A stretch of 64,000 bases of DNA. It comes from Flavobacteriaceae bacterium. GTDB lineage: Bacteria; Bacteroidota; Bacteroidia; Flavobacteriales; Flavobacteriaceae. Location of the stretch: NCBI GenBank assembly GCA_021151665.1, contig JAGKWW010000001.1, forward strand, positions 80,458-144,457. The letters run 5' to 3'. Each line of letters begins with the position of its first letter. The stretch's first letter is position 1. Both the position numbers and the translations under genes were made by a program. Below the pieces are notes generated by a model that did not search any database, was not told the origin of the DNA, and saw only the letters and a program-made list of their open reading frames with translations. Shown in pieces: positions 31,714-39,832 of the stretch.

Positions 31714-34068
31714 TTACGATTCTTGCGAAGGTTCGCCTCCGTTATTCTGGTCGTTTCCGGGCTCACGGTTTTCACGTGGGGCATTATCCCTGCGCTCTTC
31801 CCTTGGGCCACGGTCACGTGAGTTGCGGTCATCACGGCCACGGTTATCACGTCCACCGCCACGGTTGTCGCGTCCTCTGTCATCACGGCCGCGGTTAAAG
31901 CCACCTTCACGAGGTCCGCGGTCTTCGCGCTGCGGCGCGTTCTCATCCCTTGGAGGGCGTGGAAGAAGTGCTTTCCTCGATACTTTTTCTTTACGCGTTT
32001 TAGGATCGATGCCAATGTATTTCACATCAAATACATCGCCCATATTTACAACGTCTGTTACATTTTCGGTACGTTCCCATGCCAGCTCGCTTACGTGAAG
32101 CAGTACCTCATTGCCCGGGGCATTCAGGTATTCTACTACCGCGCCAAAGTCAAGCAGCTTGATCACTTTTACCGTATAAGTTTCGCCAACTTCCGGCTTG
32201 AATACGATAGATGCGATCTTGTCAAGAACAGCCTGCATTCCTTCAGGGCTTACACCAAGGATCTCTACTTCACCCTGCTCGTCAACCTCGTTAATAACGA
32301 TAGTTGTACCAGTAGCTTTTTGTAGTTCCTGGATAACTTTTCCGCCAGGGCCGATAAGTGCGCCAATAAAGGCACCAGGTATAGTTGTCTTGATGATCTT
32401 CGGTGCATGGCGCTTAACTTCGGCCCTTGGCTCGGCAATAACTTCTATCAGTTTGCCAAGGATGTGGAGGCGGCCTTCTTTAGCCTGCTCCAGCGCTTTC
32501 TCCATGATCTCATAGTTAAGGCCTTCAATCTTGATATCCATCTGGCAGGCAGTAATACCATCGGCAGTACCGGTAACTTTAAAGTCCATATCACCCAGGT
32601 GGTCTTCGTCACCAAGGATATCTGAAAGAACTGCATAGCGTCCGGTCTTGTCATCAGAGATAAGCCCCATTGCAATACCCGATACCGGCTTGGTCATCTG
32701 GATACCGGCATCCATAAGGGCAAGTGTTCCTGCACATACGGTAGCCATAGAAGATGAACCGTTAGATTCCAGTACTTCCGAAACGATACGTACGGTATAT
32801 GGGTTATCTGCAGGCAGCATATTTTTAAGCGCACGCTGGGCCAGGTTTCCGTGGCCTACTTCGCGGCGCGATGTTCCCCTTAGCGGTTTCGCTTCACCGG
32901 TAGAGAAAGGAGGGAAGTTGTAATGAAGGTAGAAACGCTCTTCTCCCTGGTCTGTAGGAAGGTCGATTACGTTGGCCTCACGCGATGTGCCCAGCGTTAC
33001 AGTGGCAAGCGCCTGGGTTTCTCCCCTTGTAAACAGGGCAGATCCGTGTGTAGAAGGCAGGTAATCTACCTCGCACCAGATAGGGCGTATTTCGTTAGTT
33101 TTCCTTCCGTCAAGGCGGATGCCAAGGTCAAGGATAACGTTACGAACCGCTTCTTTCTGCGATTTGTAAAGGTATTTGCTGATAAGGTCGCCATTTTCAA
33201 GAAGCTCTTCCTCTGTAAATTCGGCTTTCACCTCTTCTTTTACTGCGGCAAACTTCTCAGAACGCTCATGCTTGGCAGAACTTTCTTTAGCGATGTCGAA
33301 ATATTTGTTGTAAGAAAGCTCAAATACGCGCTCTTTCAGGGCATCGTCATTGCGCTCTTCTTCATAAGTACGCATTTCTTTACCGATAGCGGCTTTCATA
33401 CGTTCCTGGGCTTCAATCTGTACCTTGATTGCTTCGTGGGCAAATTTAATGGCTTCTACCATTTCTTTTTCAGAGATCTCTTTCATCTCGCCCTCTACCA
33501 TCGCGATAGAATCTTTAGAGGCGCCGATCATCATATCGATATCAGAGCGCTCCAGGTCGGCTTTGCTTGGGTTGATTACCAGCTTGCCGTCTACGCGGGC
33601 TACGCGCACTTCTGAAATAAGTATAGGGAACGGCGCATCAGATACTGCAAGGGCAGCCGAAGCGGCAAGGCCTGCAAGTGAATCAGGCATCACGTTCTCA
33701 TCGTGTGACATCAGCTGGATCATTACCTGCGTTTCTGCATGGTAATCGTCCGGGAAAAGCGGGCGAAGCACACGGTCTACAAGGCGCATGGTAAGCACCT
33801 CTGTGTCGCTCGGGCGCGCCTCACGCTTAAAGAAACCACCCGGGAAACGGCCGGCTGCGGCAAATTTTTCGCGGTAGTCTACGGTTAATGGTAAAAAGTC
33901 AATTCCGGGATTGGCAGTCCTGGCAGATACCACTGTAGCAAGAAGCATGGCATCACCCATTCTTACTACTACAGCGCCATCAGCCTGTTTTGCTAATTTT
34001 CCCGTTTCGATCGAGATGGTACGCCCATCTCCGAGATCAATGATCTCTCTTGTTACGTTCGGAATCAT
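31714..34068 (-). CDS. pnp: Polynucleotide phosphorylase
   Basis: PNPase is the phosphorolytic 3'-5' exoribonuclease of RNA decay. The 784 aa protein has the family layout: two RNase PH-like cores joined by a helical domain, a KH domain (GALIGPGGKVIQELQ), then an S1 domain (GETYTVKVIKLLDFGAVVEYL in part). Unlike E. coli PNPase it ends in a tail of about 70 residues rich in Arg, Gly, Asp and Asn (GRDDRGRDNRGG-type repeats), likely disordered and RNA- or protein-binding. It follows rpsO on the same strand, the common bacterial order. Confidence 0.97.
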   Translation of the reverse strand: MIPNVTREIIDLGDGRTISIETGKLAKQADGAVVVRMGDAMLLATVVSARTANPGIDFLPLTVDYREKFAAAGRFPGGFFKREARPSDTEVLTMRLVDRVLRPLFPDDYHAETQVMIQLMSHDENVMPDSLAGLAASAALAVSDAPFPILISEVRVARVDGKLVINPSKADLERSDIDMMIGASKDSIAMVEGEMKEISEKEMVEAIKFAHEAIKVQIEAQERMKAAIGKEMRTYEEERNDDALKERVFELSYNKYFDIAKESSAKHERSEKFAAVKEEVKAEFTEEELLENGDLISKYLYKSQKEAVRNVILDLGIRLDGRKTNEIRPIWCEVDYLPSTHGSALFTRGETQALATVTLGTSREANVIDLPTDQGEERFYLHYNFPPFSTGEAKPLRGTSRREVGHGNLAQRALKNMLPADNPYTVRIVSEVLESNGSSSMATVCAGTLALMDAGIQMTKPVSGIAMGLISDDKTGRYAVLSDILGDEDHLGDMDFKVTGTADGITACQMDIKIEGLNYEIMEKALEQAKEGRLHILGKLIEVIAEPRAEVKRHAPKIIKTTIPGAFIGALIGPGGKVIQELQKATGTTIVINEVDEQGEVEILGVSPEGMQAVLDKIASIVFKPEVGETYTVKVIKLLDFGAVVEYLNAPGNEVLLHVSELAWERTENVTDVVNMGDVFDVKYIGIDPKTRKEKVSRKALLPRPPRDENAPQREDRGPREGGFNRGRDDRGRDNRGGGRDNRGRDDRNSRDRGPREERRDNAPRENREPGNDQNNGGEPSQES

Positions 34069-34102
34069 AAATCCAAATTCTTTTGATTAAACAATGGGTT
34101 CA

Positions 34103-34137
34103 TCGTTGTGTTGTAGTTGTGTTGTTGTGTAGTTGTT
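34103..34137. repeat. Short TTGTG-rich microsatellite in the rpsO-pnp gap
   Basis: About 35 bases consist of near-repeats of gttgtgttgta and similar units. They lie in the leader of pnp, between the rpsO terminator and the pnp start. Confidence 0.6.
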
Positions 34138-34186
34138 TAAAACCCAATGAAAAACCAAAACTTTTTATGCGCAATTATTTAAAACA

Positions 34187-34212
34187 AAAAGAGGCGCGCG
34201 GGCACCTCTTTT
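34187..34212 (-). terminator. Rho-independent terminator of rpsO
   Basis: On the minus strand an 11-bp stem (aaaagaggtgc / gcgcctctttt, one U-G pair) with loop ccgc is followed by a T-rich tract. Confidence 0.85.
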
Positions 34213-34220
34213 CATCTCGA

Positions 34221-34490
34221 TTATTTCCTGATGTTCAATTCTTTGATAATCTCACGATACCTGTTGATATCTTTCTTTTTCAGGTAGTCAAGGAGGCTCC
34301 TCCTTTTACCTACCAGCTTTACAAGAGAACGCTCGGTGTTGAAATCGTGGCGGTTCTTTTTAAGGTGCTGTGTAAGGTGGTTGATCCTGAATGTGAACAA
34401 CGCGATCTGTCCTTCGGCAGAACCCGTGTTAGTCGCTGCTCCGCCGTGTTTTGCGAAAAGCTCCTCTTTTACTTCTTTAGTCAAGTACAT
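34221..34490 (-). CDS. rpsO: 30S ribosomal protein S15
   Basis: S15 is a primary 16S rRNA-binding protein of the small subunit. The 89 aa length is exact for the family. The motif sequence is conserved: GSAEGQIALFTFRINHLTQHLK, then RSLVKLVGKRRSLLDYLKK and REIIKELNIRK. It has a strong own promoter and a leader with a small hairpin that could serve autoregulation, as known for S15 in other bacteria (inference here). Confidence 0.98.
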   Translation of the reverse strand: MYLTKEVKEELFAKHGGAATNTGSAEGQIALFTFRINHLTQHLKKNRHDFNTERSLVKLVGKRRSLLDYLKKKDINRYREIIKELNIRK

Positions 34491-34542
34491 GCTAATATTG
34501 TATAAATAATTATTATGTATACGGGTTTCTCCCGATTGGGTG

Positions 34543-34572
34543 CAAAGGTAAATGAAAATTTTTGTTATGCAA
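34543..34572 (-). promoter_or_regulatory. rpsO promoter (-7 tacctttg, -33 TTG, minus strand)
   Basis: TTG (plus 34570-34572) and TACCTTTG (plus 34543-34550) are separated by 19 nt on the minus strand, an ideal fit to the Bacteroidota consensus. The leader of about 45 nt contains the hairpin cggg-agaaa-cccg. Confidence 0.8.
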
Positions 34573-34647
34573 AAGTTTCGCGTTTAAAGTTTCTGATTGT
34601 TCGTCGCCCTGAACCCGGAACTTGAATCATCAGAAGCTGAAAAGCGT

Positions 34648-34725
34648 CTGAGCTCTGAGCCACTGAGCGATGAAACTGCTAAACAACTTAGTAGCTTAGT
34701 AGCTTGTTAGCTAAGAAGCTTCTTA
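34648..34725. repeat. Short-unit repeat cluster in the rpsO-GAF gap
   Basis: Three copies of CTGAGC (34648, 34655, 34663) are followed by four degenerate 8-base units (ttagtagc, ttagtagc, ttgttagc, taagaagc; 34688-34719). The last unit opens a 14-bp perfect palindrome TAAGAAGCTTCTTA (34712-34725) that contains the GAF gene stop codon. Confidence 0.75.
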
Positions 34726-35178
34726 AAAAAGCTTCGCAATATTCTCGTTCACAAATTCCAGAAACCGCTCATCGGCTTCGGTAAATGGGTCAGCCACATG
34801 AGAGTCGATATCGATCTGGCCTATGTTCTCGCCGTTTACGAAAAGCGGCACAACGATCTCTGACTTTACGGTAATGCTGCAGGCAATGTAATTATCCTGT
34901 GCGGTAACATCGGGCACCACAAAGTTTTGCCCCGAAAGCGCAACCTGTCCGCAAATGCCCTTGCCGAAAGGTATCACCGTATGGTCTGTAGGCTCGCCGG
35001 CGTAAGGCCCGAGGATCAGTTCTTCTTTATCTCCGTTACGGAAATAAAAGCCTACCCAGTCGTAATAGTCGATGTTCTCGCGCAGCAGGTGGCATACCTG
35101 TTGCAGTTTGGCATCCCTTAAAGTTTCTTCATGGTGCAGTATATCCAGCACTTTTGGCTGTAGTTCTTCAAATGTCAT
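34723..35178 (-). CDS. GAF-domain protein, possible free methionine-(R)-sulfoxide reductase
   Basis: The 151 aa protein is a single GAF domain. Two cysteines, C76 in FGKGICGQVA and C100 in YIACSI, are 24 residues apart, the same spacing as the C94-C118 pair of the E. coli free-methionine sulfoxide reductase; the third, earlier cysteine of that enzyme is not seen. The rest (EIVVPLFVNGENIGQIDIDSH) also follows that family. The assignment as fRMsr is likely but not proven without the third cysteine. The stop codon lies in a 14-bp palindrome. Confidence 0.8.
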   Translation of the reverse strand: MTFEELQPKVLDILHHEETLRDAKLQQVCHLLRENIDYYDWVGFYFRNGDKEELILGPYAGEPTDHTVIPFGKGICGQVALSGQNFVVPDVTAQDNYIACSITVKSEIVVPLFVNGENIGQIDIDSHVADPFTEADERFLEFVNENIAKLF

Positions 35179-35197
35179 GGCGTACTAAATGTTTTAG

Positions 35198-35205
35198 CAA
35201 AAGTA
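35198..35205 (-). promoter_or_regulatory. -7 promoter box of the GAF gene (tacttttg on minus)
   Basis: Plus-strand CAAAAGTA reads TACTTTTG on the minus strand, 19 nt before the ATG at 35178. Confidence 0.5.
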
Positions 35206-35230
35206 TTTATTATAGCCGTAGCGATTTTCA

Positions 35231-35238
35231 TATTTTTG
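35231..35238 (+). promoter_or_regulatory. -7 promoter box of the exosortase gene (tatttttg)
   Basis: An exact TAnnTTTG match ends 14 nt before the ATG at 35253. Confidence 0.45.
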
Positions 35239-35252
35239 TTAAAAAGTAAGCT

Positions 35253-35795
35253 ATGGGCATCCTCCGGAAAAACCGGCCTTTTTTTCTCTTCCTTCTACGG
35301 TTTGCGGTTGGCTACATAGTGCTGTCTGGGCTGTACTGGCTGTACCTGAGCGGATTTGATGCCGCGCAGCACGAACCCGACGGGATGACCTATGCGGTGG
35401 CACGCCAGTCGCAATTGCTCATCGGTAGCAATGCGTCGATAGCACCGCACCCATCCGAGGCTTCCTATCGGTTTTTCGTTCATGGTAAAAGCGTGGTGCG
35501 TATTGTAGAAGGCTGTAACGGAATTAGCGTTATGATACTTTTTGCCGCGTTTATCATCGCCTTTGCCTCGACCTTTAAAAGGACCGTAGTTTTTACCCTC
35601 GGCGGTATTGTTATAATCCATATTCTTAATATTGTGCGCATTGCGCTGCTTGCCTTAGGTTTTTATTATTATCCGCAGTATAGTGACCTTCTGCACGAAG
35701 TGTTTTTCCCATTATTTATATATGGTGTTGTTTTCGGCCTTTGGCTGTTGTGGGTTTTTAAATTTTCAGGCTATGCTGCAACGGCTAAAAATTAA
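35253..35795 (+). CDS. xrtF: Exosortase family protein XrtF
   Basis: The 180 aa membrane protein has the three active-site marks of exosortases in order: C88 in VEGCNGISVM, R129 in LNIVRIALL, and H148 in LHEVFFP. Exosortases are membrane transpeptidase-like enzymes that process proteins carrying a C-terminal sorting signal; the XrtF type is small and is found in Flavobacteriia. It overlaps its partner gene by 23 bp. No obvious target protein with such a signal lies in the window. Confidence 0.9.
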   Translation: MGILRKNRPFFLFLLRFAVGYIVLSGLYWLYLSGFDAAQHEPDGMTYAVARQSQLLIGSNASIAPHPSEASYRFFVHGKSVVRIVEGCNGISVMILFAAFIIAFASTFKRTVVFTLGGIVIIHILNIVRIALLALGFYYYPQYSDLLHEVFFPLFIYGVVFGLWLLWVFKFSGYAATAKN

Positions 35796-36207
35796 TACAC
35801 CGGCGTTTGCCCTGATCGTCGTCCTTTTGATACTGCTGGTATTGGTACGCGTGTTCCAGGAACAGCTTTTTTACGATCCCTTGGTCTCTTTTTTCCGGAA
35901 AGAAGAAAAAATACTTCCTCCATTAGATACTATCAAACTCTTTTTAGGGCTTCTGTTGCGGTACTCCGTTAATACGGCAATCTCAGTTGGCATACTCTAT
36001 ATTCTGTTCAAAGACAAAAGCCTGATCAAAGTTGTGGCGTTACTTTACGCGGGCTTGTTCGTTATTCTCTCCGCAGCGTTTTTCATTGTGCTTAGCGCTG
36101 ATGACCCGAACCTGCTTGTGTTGTTCTATATCAGGCGCTTTATCATTCAGCCTTTATTCCTGTTCCTTTTCCTGCCTGCATTGTATTACCAGAAAAATGT
36201 AAAATAA
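35773..36207 (+). CDS. Exosortase F-associated membrane protein
   Basis: The 144 aa protein starts at the ATG at 35773 inside the end of xrtF; the longer frame would lie deeper in xrtF. It has about four hydrophobic segments (residues about 10-30, 55-75, 85-105, 120-138) with short charged loops such as LFYDPLVSFF. This pairing with xrtF is the known arrangement in Flavobacteriia. Its function is unknown; it probably supports or regulates the exosortase. Confidence 0.82.
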   Translation: MLQRLKINTPAFALIVVLLILLVLVRVFQEQLFYDPLVSFFRKEEKILPPLDTIKLFLGLLLRYSVNTAISVGILYILFKDKSLIKVVALLYAGLFVILSAAFFIVLSADDPNLLVLFYIRRFIIQPLFLFLFLPALYYQKNVK

Positions 36208-36245
36208 TTCCACGACTGCATAATCACGATTGGGAAAACTGTTTG

Positions 36246-36253
36246 TAGCTTTG
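36246..36253 (+). promoter_or_regulatory. -7 promoter box of the HYC_CC_PP gene (tagctttg)
   Basis: An exact TAnnTTTG match ends 4 nt before the ATG at 36258, so the cluster transcript may be leaderless. Confidence 0.6.
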
Positions 36254-36257
36254 CCAC

Positions 36258-36674
36258 ATGAACTTTAAAAAGCACATTGCCGCGCTGCTGTCCTCACTTA
36301 TCCTGTTCTCGGGTATCGGGCTGGCAATCAATGTGCATTATTGTGGCGGTAAAGTCTCATCGGTAGAGTTTACATATAAAGTTCAGGAGCTTTGCGGTGT
36401 TGCATCCAAAAAGAAGTCATGCTGCGGCTCTGAAACATCTATGCATAAAAAGTGCTGCAAAGACAGCCTGATCAAGATCACCAAGCACGGGGAGAATGTA
36501 CTCGTAAAGTCAACCCATCTTGATCTTGCTGCATTTGTGTTTTCACCCGCCGGAAGTTTTTCATTTTCAGAACAAACCCAGGCAATATATACCAGGCAGC
36601 TGCCGGCAATTCATGTCAATCCGCATGCGCCTCCGCTCTATAAATTATACTGCCAACTTGTTTACTACGCCTGA
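36258..36674 (+). CDS. HYC_CC_PP family secreted protein
   Basis: The 138 aa protein has a signal-like N-terminus and the family marks that give its name: HYC at residues 27-29, then CC at 55-56 and CC at 66-67, with Lys-rich surroundings, and a Pro-rich C-terminal part ending PPLYKLYCQLVYYA. Six or more cysteines point to metal or disulfide chemistry outside the cytoplasm. It heads a run with a TonB receptor and an HMA protein, so a role in metal (perhaps copper) handling is likely but inferred from context only. Confidence 0.88.
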   Translation: MNFKKHIAALLSSLILFSGIGLAINVHYCGGKVSSVEFTYKVQELCGVASKKKSCCGSETSMHKKCCKDSLIKITKHGENVLVKSTHLDLAAFVFSPAGSFSFSEQTQAIYTRQLPAIHVNPHAPPLYKLYCQLVYYA

Positions 36675-36740
36675 TATTTTAATGCTTTAGCAATTTCTTC
36701 CATAGGGGAGCCAATTTTCTATTGACATTAAAATAATCAC

Positions 36741-38975
36741 ATGAAAAAAATCCTTTTGATTTTACTATTGCTGCCGGTAGCAATCTATGCGCAGCAATCA
36801 CTTAAAGGCAAAGTCCTGGATGATCAGGGACTGCCTCTTGCGGGTGCCGCCGTTCGTTGGGATGGAACTGACGTTTCCACGGTAACTGCCGATAATGGCG
36901 AATTCGAAATTCCATACCTGCCGGAATATACCACGCTTTCTATATCCTTTATCGGTTTTGAGAATTTAAACCTCACTATCAGCTCACCCGAATACATTTC
37001 TGTAAAGCTGATACAGGCGAAGGGGGAGGAGCTGCAGGAAGTCGTTCTTGATAAAGAGCAGAAGAGCCTGCGACGTTCTATGGTAAAAGCAGTGAATACA
37101 ACTACTATGAGTAGCAAAGAACTGCTTAAGGCGGCTTGCTGCAACATTGCCGAAAGCTTTGAAACCAATCCTTCTATAGATGTAAGTTATTCTGATGCGC
37201 TTACCGGTACCCGCCAGATAAAGATGCTGGGGCTTACCAGCCCTTACCTGCTTATAGCCGAAGAGAACATACCGGCAGTGCGCGGGGCCAGCCAGGTATA
37301 TGGGCTTTCATTCGTGCCGGGCACTTGGGTTGAAAGCATACAGGTGACGAAAGGTGCCGGGCCGGTGATAAACGGTTACGAAAGCATTTCGGGGCAGATA
37401 AACTACGAATTGCTGAAGCCCGTAAATGACATACCCTTTTTCCTGAATGCCTACGGCTCATCTGACAGCAGGTTTGAACTGAACACACATTTTAACCGGA
37501 AATTTTCGGACAAATGGAGCAGCAGCCTGTTTGTGCACGGTAACACGCGGCTGGGTAAGTTTGATATGAACGACGATGGTTTCCTGGATAACCCTTTGGG
37601 GAAGCAGGTTAATATTATGAACCGTTGGCAGTATACCGATGCAGAAAAGGGCTGGGTGAGCTTTATCAACGTTCGCTTTATGCGCGACGAAAAGCAGGGC
37701 GGTCAGGTGGATTTCGATCCCGATAAAGATAAGTTTACATTGAATAACTGGGGCTCAGAGATCAATACCACCAAGGTCGACGTTTCCGGTAAGCTGGGTT
37801 ACGTTTGGCCTGATATGCCGTATCAGAGTATCGGGCTTCAGACGGCTTTCAACCGGCATGACCAGGATTCGTATTTCGGGTTCAGGACGTATGATATAAC
37901 GCAAAACAGCTTTTACTCAAACCTGATATTCAATTCAATCATCAGCAATACACTGAATAAATTTTCTGCCGGACTTAACGTAACGTATGACAGCTATGGC
38001 GAATATTTAAATACAACCGACTTTAGCAGGCGGGATAATTCGGCGGGCGCGTTCTTTGAATATACTTACGATAATACCGACAGCTTCAGCATCATACTGG
38101 GAGGGAGGTTTGATGTGCATAACAGGCTGGGCGCTTTTTTTACACCAAGGCTGCATTTGCGATACAACCCGTGGAAGGATGCCGTGGTGCGTTTTTCGGC
38201 CGGGCGCGGCAAGCGGGCAGCTAATATCTTTGCAGAAAACCAGCAGCTTTTCGGTAGCTCAAGGTCATTGGGAATATTGGGAGCAGGAGGGAAGCTTTAC
38301 GGACTTGACCCTGAGATCGCATGGAACTACGGGATGAGCTTCATCCAGAATTTTACCCTATTTGGAAAGAATACTGAATTTGTGGTCGACTTTTACCGAA
38401 CCGATTTTCAGAATCAGGCCGTGGTTGATCTGTACTCTTCACCGCAGCGCGCGCTTTTCTATAACCTTGACGGGAAATCGTATGCCAACAGCCTTCAGGT
38501 GGAACTGAACTATGAGATTACCCGGCACTTCAATATCCGCACAGCCTATAAGTATTATGATGTAAAGACGGCCTATCTTTCGGGTATCGACCAAAGGCCG
38601 TTGCAGGCAAAGCACCGGTTTTTTACCAACCTGGCCTATGAAACCCACATCGGCGAACACGGTAGGCAATGGAAGTTCGATTTTACCTATAACCTGATGG
38701 GCAGGCAAAGGTTACCTTACACCGGCAGCAACCCGCAGCAATACCAGATGGGGCAGTACTCGCCGTCATTTTCCCTGATGAATGCACAGGTTACGCGGAC
38801 TTTCTCCAGTGTGTTTGAGGCCTACCTTGGCGCAGAAAATCTTGGTAATTACAAGCAAAACAAAGCCATACTTGGCAACGACAACCCGTTTGGCCCGTAT
38901 TTTGACAGTTCGATAATATATGCACCGGTATTCGGGCAGATGTATTATGCGGGTATACGATTTAAAATAAAATAA
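36741..38975 (+). CDS. TonB-dependent receptor with CC pair in the plug
   Basis: The 744 aa protein has a signal peptide (ending IYAQ), the carboxypeptidase-like domain (about residues 20-95), and a plug that starts with the unusual C133-C134 in KAACCNIAESFETNPSIDV, followed by a beta-barrel ending ...YYAGIRFKIK. Its neighbours are an HYC_CC_PP protein and a secreted HMA protein, both rich in cysteine. That context suggests a metal ligand, but the ligand is not identifiable from sequence. It lies 66 bp after the first gene of the run and 26 bp before the HMA gene. Confidence 0.92.
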   Translation: MKKILLILLLLPVAIYAQQSLKGKVLDDQGLPLAGAAVRWDGTDVSTVTADNGEFEIPYLPEYTTLSISFIGFENLNLTISSPEYISVKLIQAKGEELQEVVLDKEQKSLRRSMVKAVNTTTMSSKELLKAACCNIAESFETNPSIDVSYSDALTGTRQIKMLGLTSPYLLIAEENIPAVRGASQVYGLSFVPGTWVESIQVTKGAGPVINGYESISGQINYELLKPVNDIPFFLNAYGSSDSRFELNTHFNRKFSDKWSSSLFVHGNTRLGKFDMNDDGFLDNPLGKQVNIMNRWQYTDAEKGWVSFINVRFMRDEKQGGQVDFDPDKDKFTLNNWGSEINTTKVDVSGKLGYVWPDMPYQSIGLQTAFNRHDQDSYFGFRTYDITQNSFYSNLIFNSIISNTLNKFSAGLNVTYDSYGEYLNTTDFSRRDNSAGAFFEYTYDNTDSFSIILGGRFDVHNRLGAFFTPRLHLRYNPWKDAVVRFSAGRGKRAANIFAENQQLFGSSRSLGILGAGGKLYGLDPEIAWNYGMSFIQNFTLFGKNTEFVVDFYRTDFQNQAVVDLYSSPQRALFYNLDGKSYANSLQVELNYEITRHFNIRTAYKYYDVKTAYLSGIDQRPLQAKHRFFTNLAYETHIGEHGRQWKFDFTYNLMGRQRLPYTGSNPQQYQMGQYSPSFSLMNAQVTRTFSSVFEAYLGAENLGNYKQNKAILGNDNPFGPYFDSSIIYAPVFGQMYYAGIRFKIK

Positions 38976-39001
38976 TAATTTTACAAAATATAATAGATAT
39001 A

Positions 39002-39343
39002 ATGAAAAAGTATTTGATAATAGTAATGACAGTGCTGCTTGGTACATTTGCAGCGTATTCACAGGAAAAGAGTAAAAATGCAAAGCATGATATAGCAGTT
39101 TCGGGAAATTGCGACCAGTGTAAAAAACGCATTGAAAAAGCGGCTTACAGCGTAAAAGGTGTAAAGTCGGCACAATGGCACCAGGACCACCAGGACCTTC
39201 ACCTGATCATTGATGAAAATAAGTGCTCTTTAGATGATGTGCGCAAGGCAGTGGCAAAGGCCGGCCATGATACAGATTCTGTAAAGGCAACAAAAGAGGA
39301 TTACGAGAACCTCCACGAGTGCTGCAAGTATGAAAGAGGATAA
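39002..39343 (+). CDS. Secreted heavy-metal-associated (HMA) domain protein
   Basis: The 113 aa protein has a signal peptide (MKKYLIIVMTVLLGTFAAYSQ) and one HMA domain with CxxC at C37 and C40 (GNCDQCKKRIEKAAY), the metal-binding loop of MerP/CopZ-type proteins, and a second pair CC near the C-terminus (HECCKYERG). It is probably a periplasmic metal carrier. It is the last of the run with the TonB receptor before a strong terminator. Confidence 0.92.
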   Translation: MKKYLIIVMTVLLGTFAAYSQEKSKNAKHDIAVSGNCDQCKKRIEKAAYSVKGVKSAQWHQDHQDLHLIIDENKCSLDDVRKAVAKAGHDTDSVKATKEDYENLHECCKYERG

Positions 39344-39350
39344 AGCTGAG

Positions 39351-39380
39351 CCCCGGAATTATTTCCGGGGTTATTTTTTA
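39351..39380 (+). terminator. Rho-independent terminator of the metal-related run
   Basis: A perfect 8-bp stem (ccccggaa / ttccgggg) with loop ttat is followed by TTATTTTTTAT. Confidence 0.9.
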
Positions 39381-39422
39381 TATAAATTTTACCGGCAGGC
39401 TAATTGTAATTACTTTTTCGAT

Positions 39423-39430
39423 TAAATTTG
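39423..39430 (+). promoter_or_regulatory. -7 promoter box of the small secreted protein (taaatttg)
   Basis: An exact TAnnTTTG match. A TTG at 39404-39406 lies 16 nt upstream, just short of the usual spacing. The apparent TTG start at 39428 overlaps this box, so translation must begin downstream. Confidence 0.5.
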
Positions 39431-39487
39431 CCTTTAAGTTTTTGTAAAGTGAACAACATAAGGAAAATATCGACACAGTATAAAGTA

Positions 39488-39832
39488 ATGTCAGGCTTCT
39501 GGCTTATGCTGCTTTTCCTTTTTGCCCTGCTTTCAAAAGCAAACTTTTCGGCGGTTCAGCACATTGCAACGGACTCGCTTTCGGGCCGCCACAACTCTGG
39601 TAAAAATCATTTGACATCAATTTCGGGAGCTGAGTCCTGTGCTTCGGTGCTCCAGAAAATACAGGATAACGATGCCGACGACTTTGATGCGGTAGTTTTT
39701 GAAAGCCATGGCCTTGATTACATTGTTCATTCAGGTATAAGTTATTCTTATAGCACGCAGAAACTGCAATACACAACATATAAAGTTCCACTTTATGACC
39801 TGTATTGTAACTGGAGGCATCACGTAATATAA
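39488..39832 (+). CDS. Small secreted protein, possibly HYC-related
   Basis: The 114 aa protein starts at the ATG at 39488 with a hydrophobic segment (MSGFWLMLLFLFALLSKANF); an alternative start is GTG 39449. The mature part is acidic in the middle (DNDADDFDAVV) and ends VPLYDLYCNWRHHVI. That end resembles the end of the HYC_CC_PP protein at 36258 (PPLYKLYCQLVYYA), with a similar Ser/Tyr-rich stretch before it. It has lost the CC pairs. I cannot name a family; a diverged relative is likely (inference). Confidence 0.65.
   Translation: MSGFWLMLLFLFALLSKANFSAVQHIATDSLSGRHNSGKNHLTSISGAESCASVLQKIQDNDADDFDAVVFESHGLDYIVHSGISYSYSTQKLQYTTYKVPLYDLYCNWRHHVI

Noticed and set aside
32923..33615. Open frame of 230 codons on the plus strand
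   Set aside because: It is antisense to pnp, which is certain. Cysteine- and phenylalanine-rich composition indicates a shadow of the pnp codons.
34580..34725. tRNA gene or CRISPR array in the repeat-rich gap
   Set aside because: No cloverleaf with a T-psi-C arm can be drawn, and the repeats are 6-8 bases long without unique spacers of constant size.
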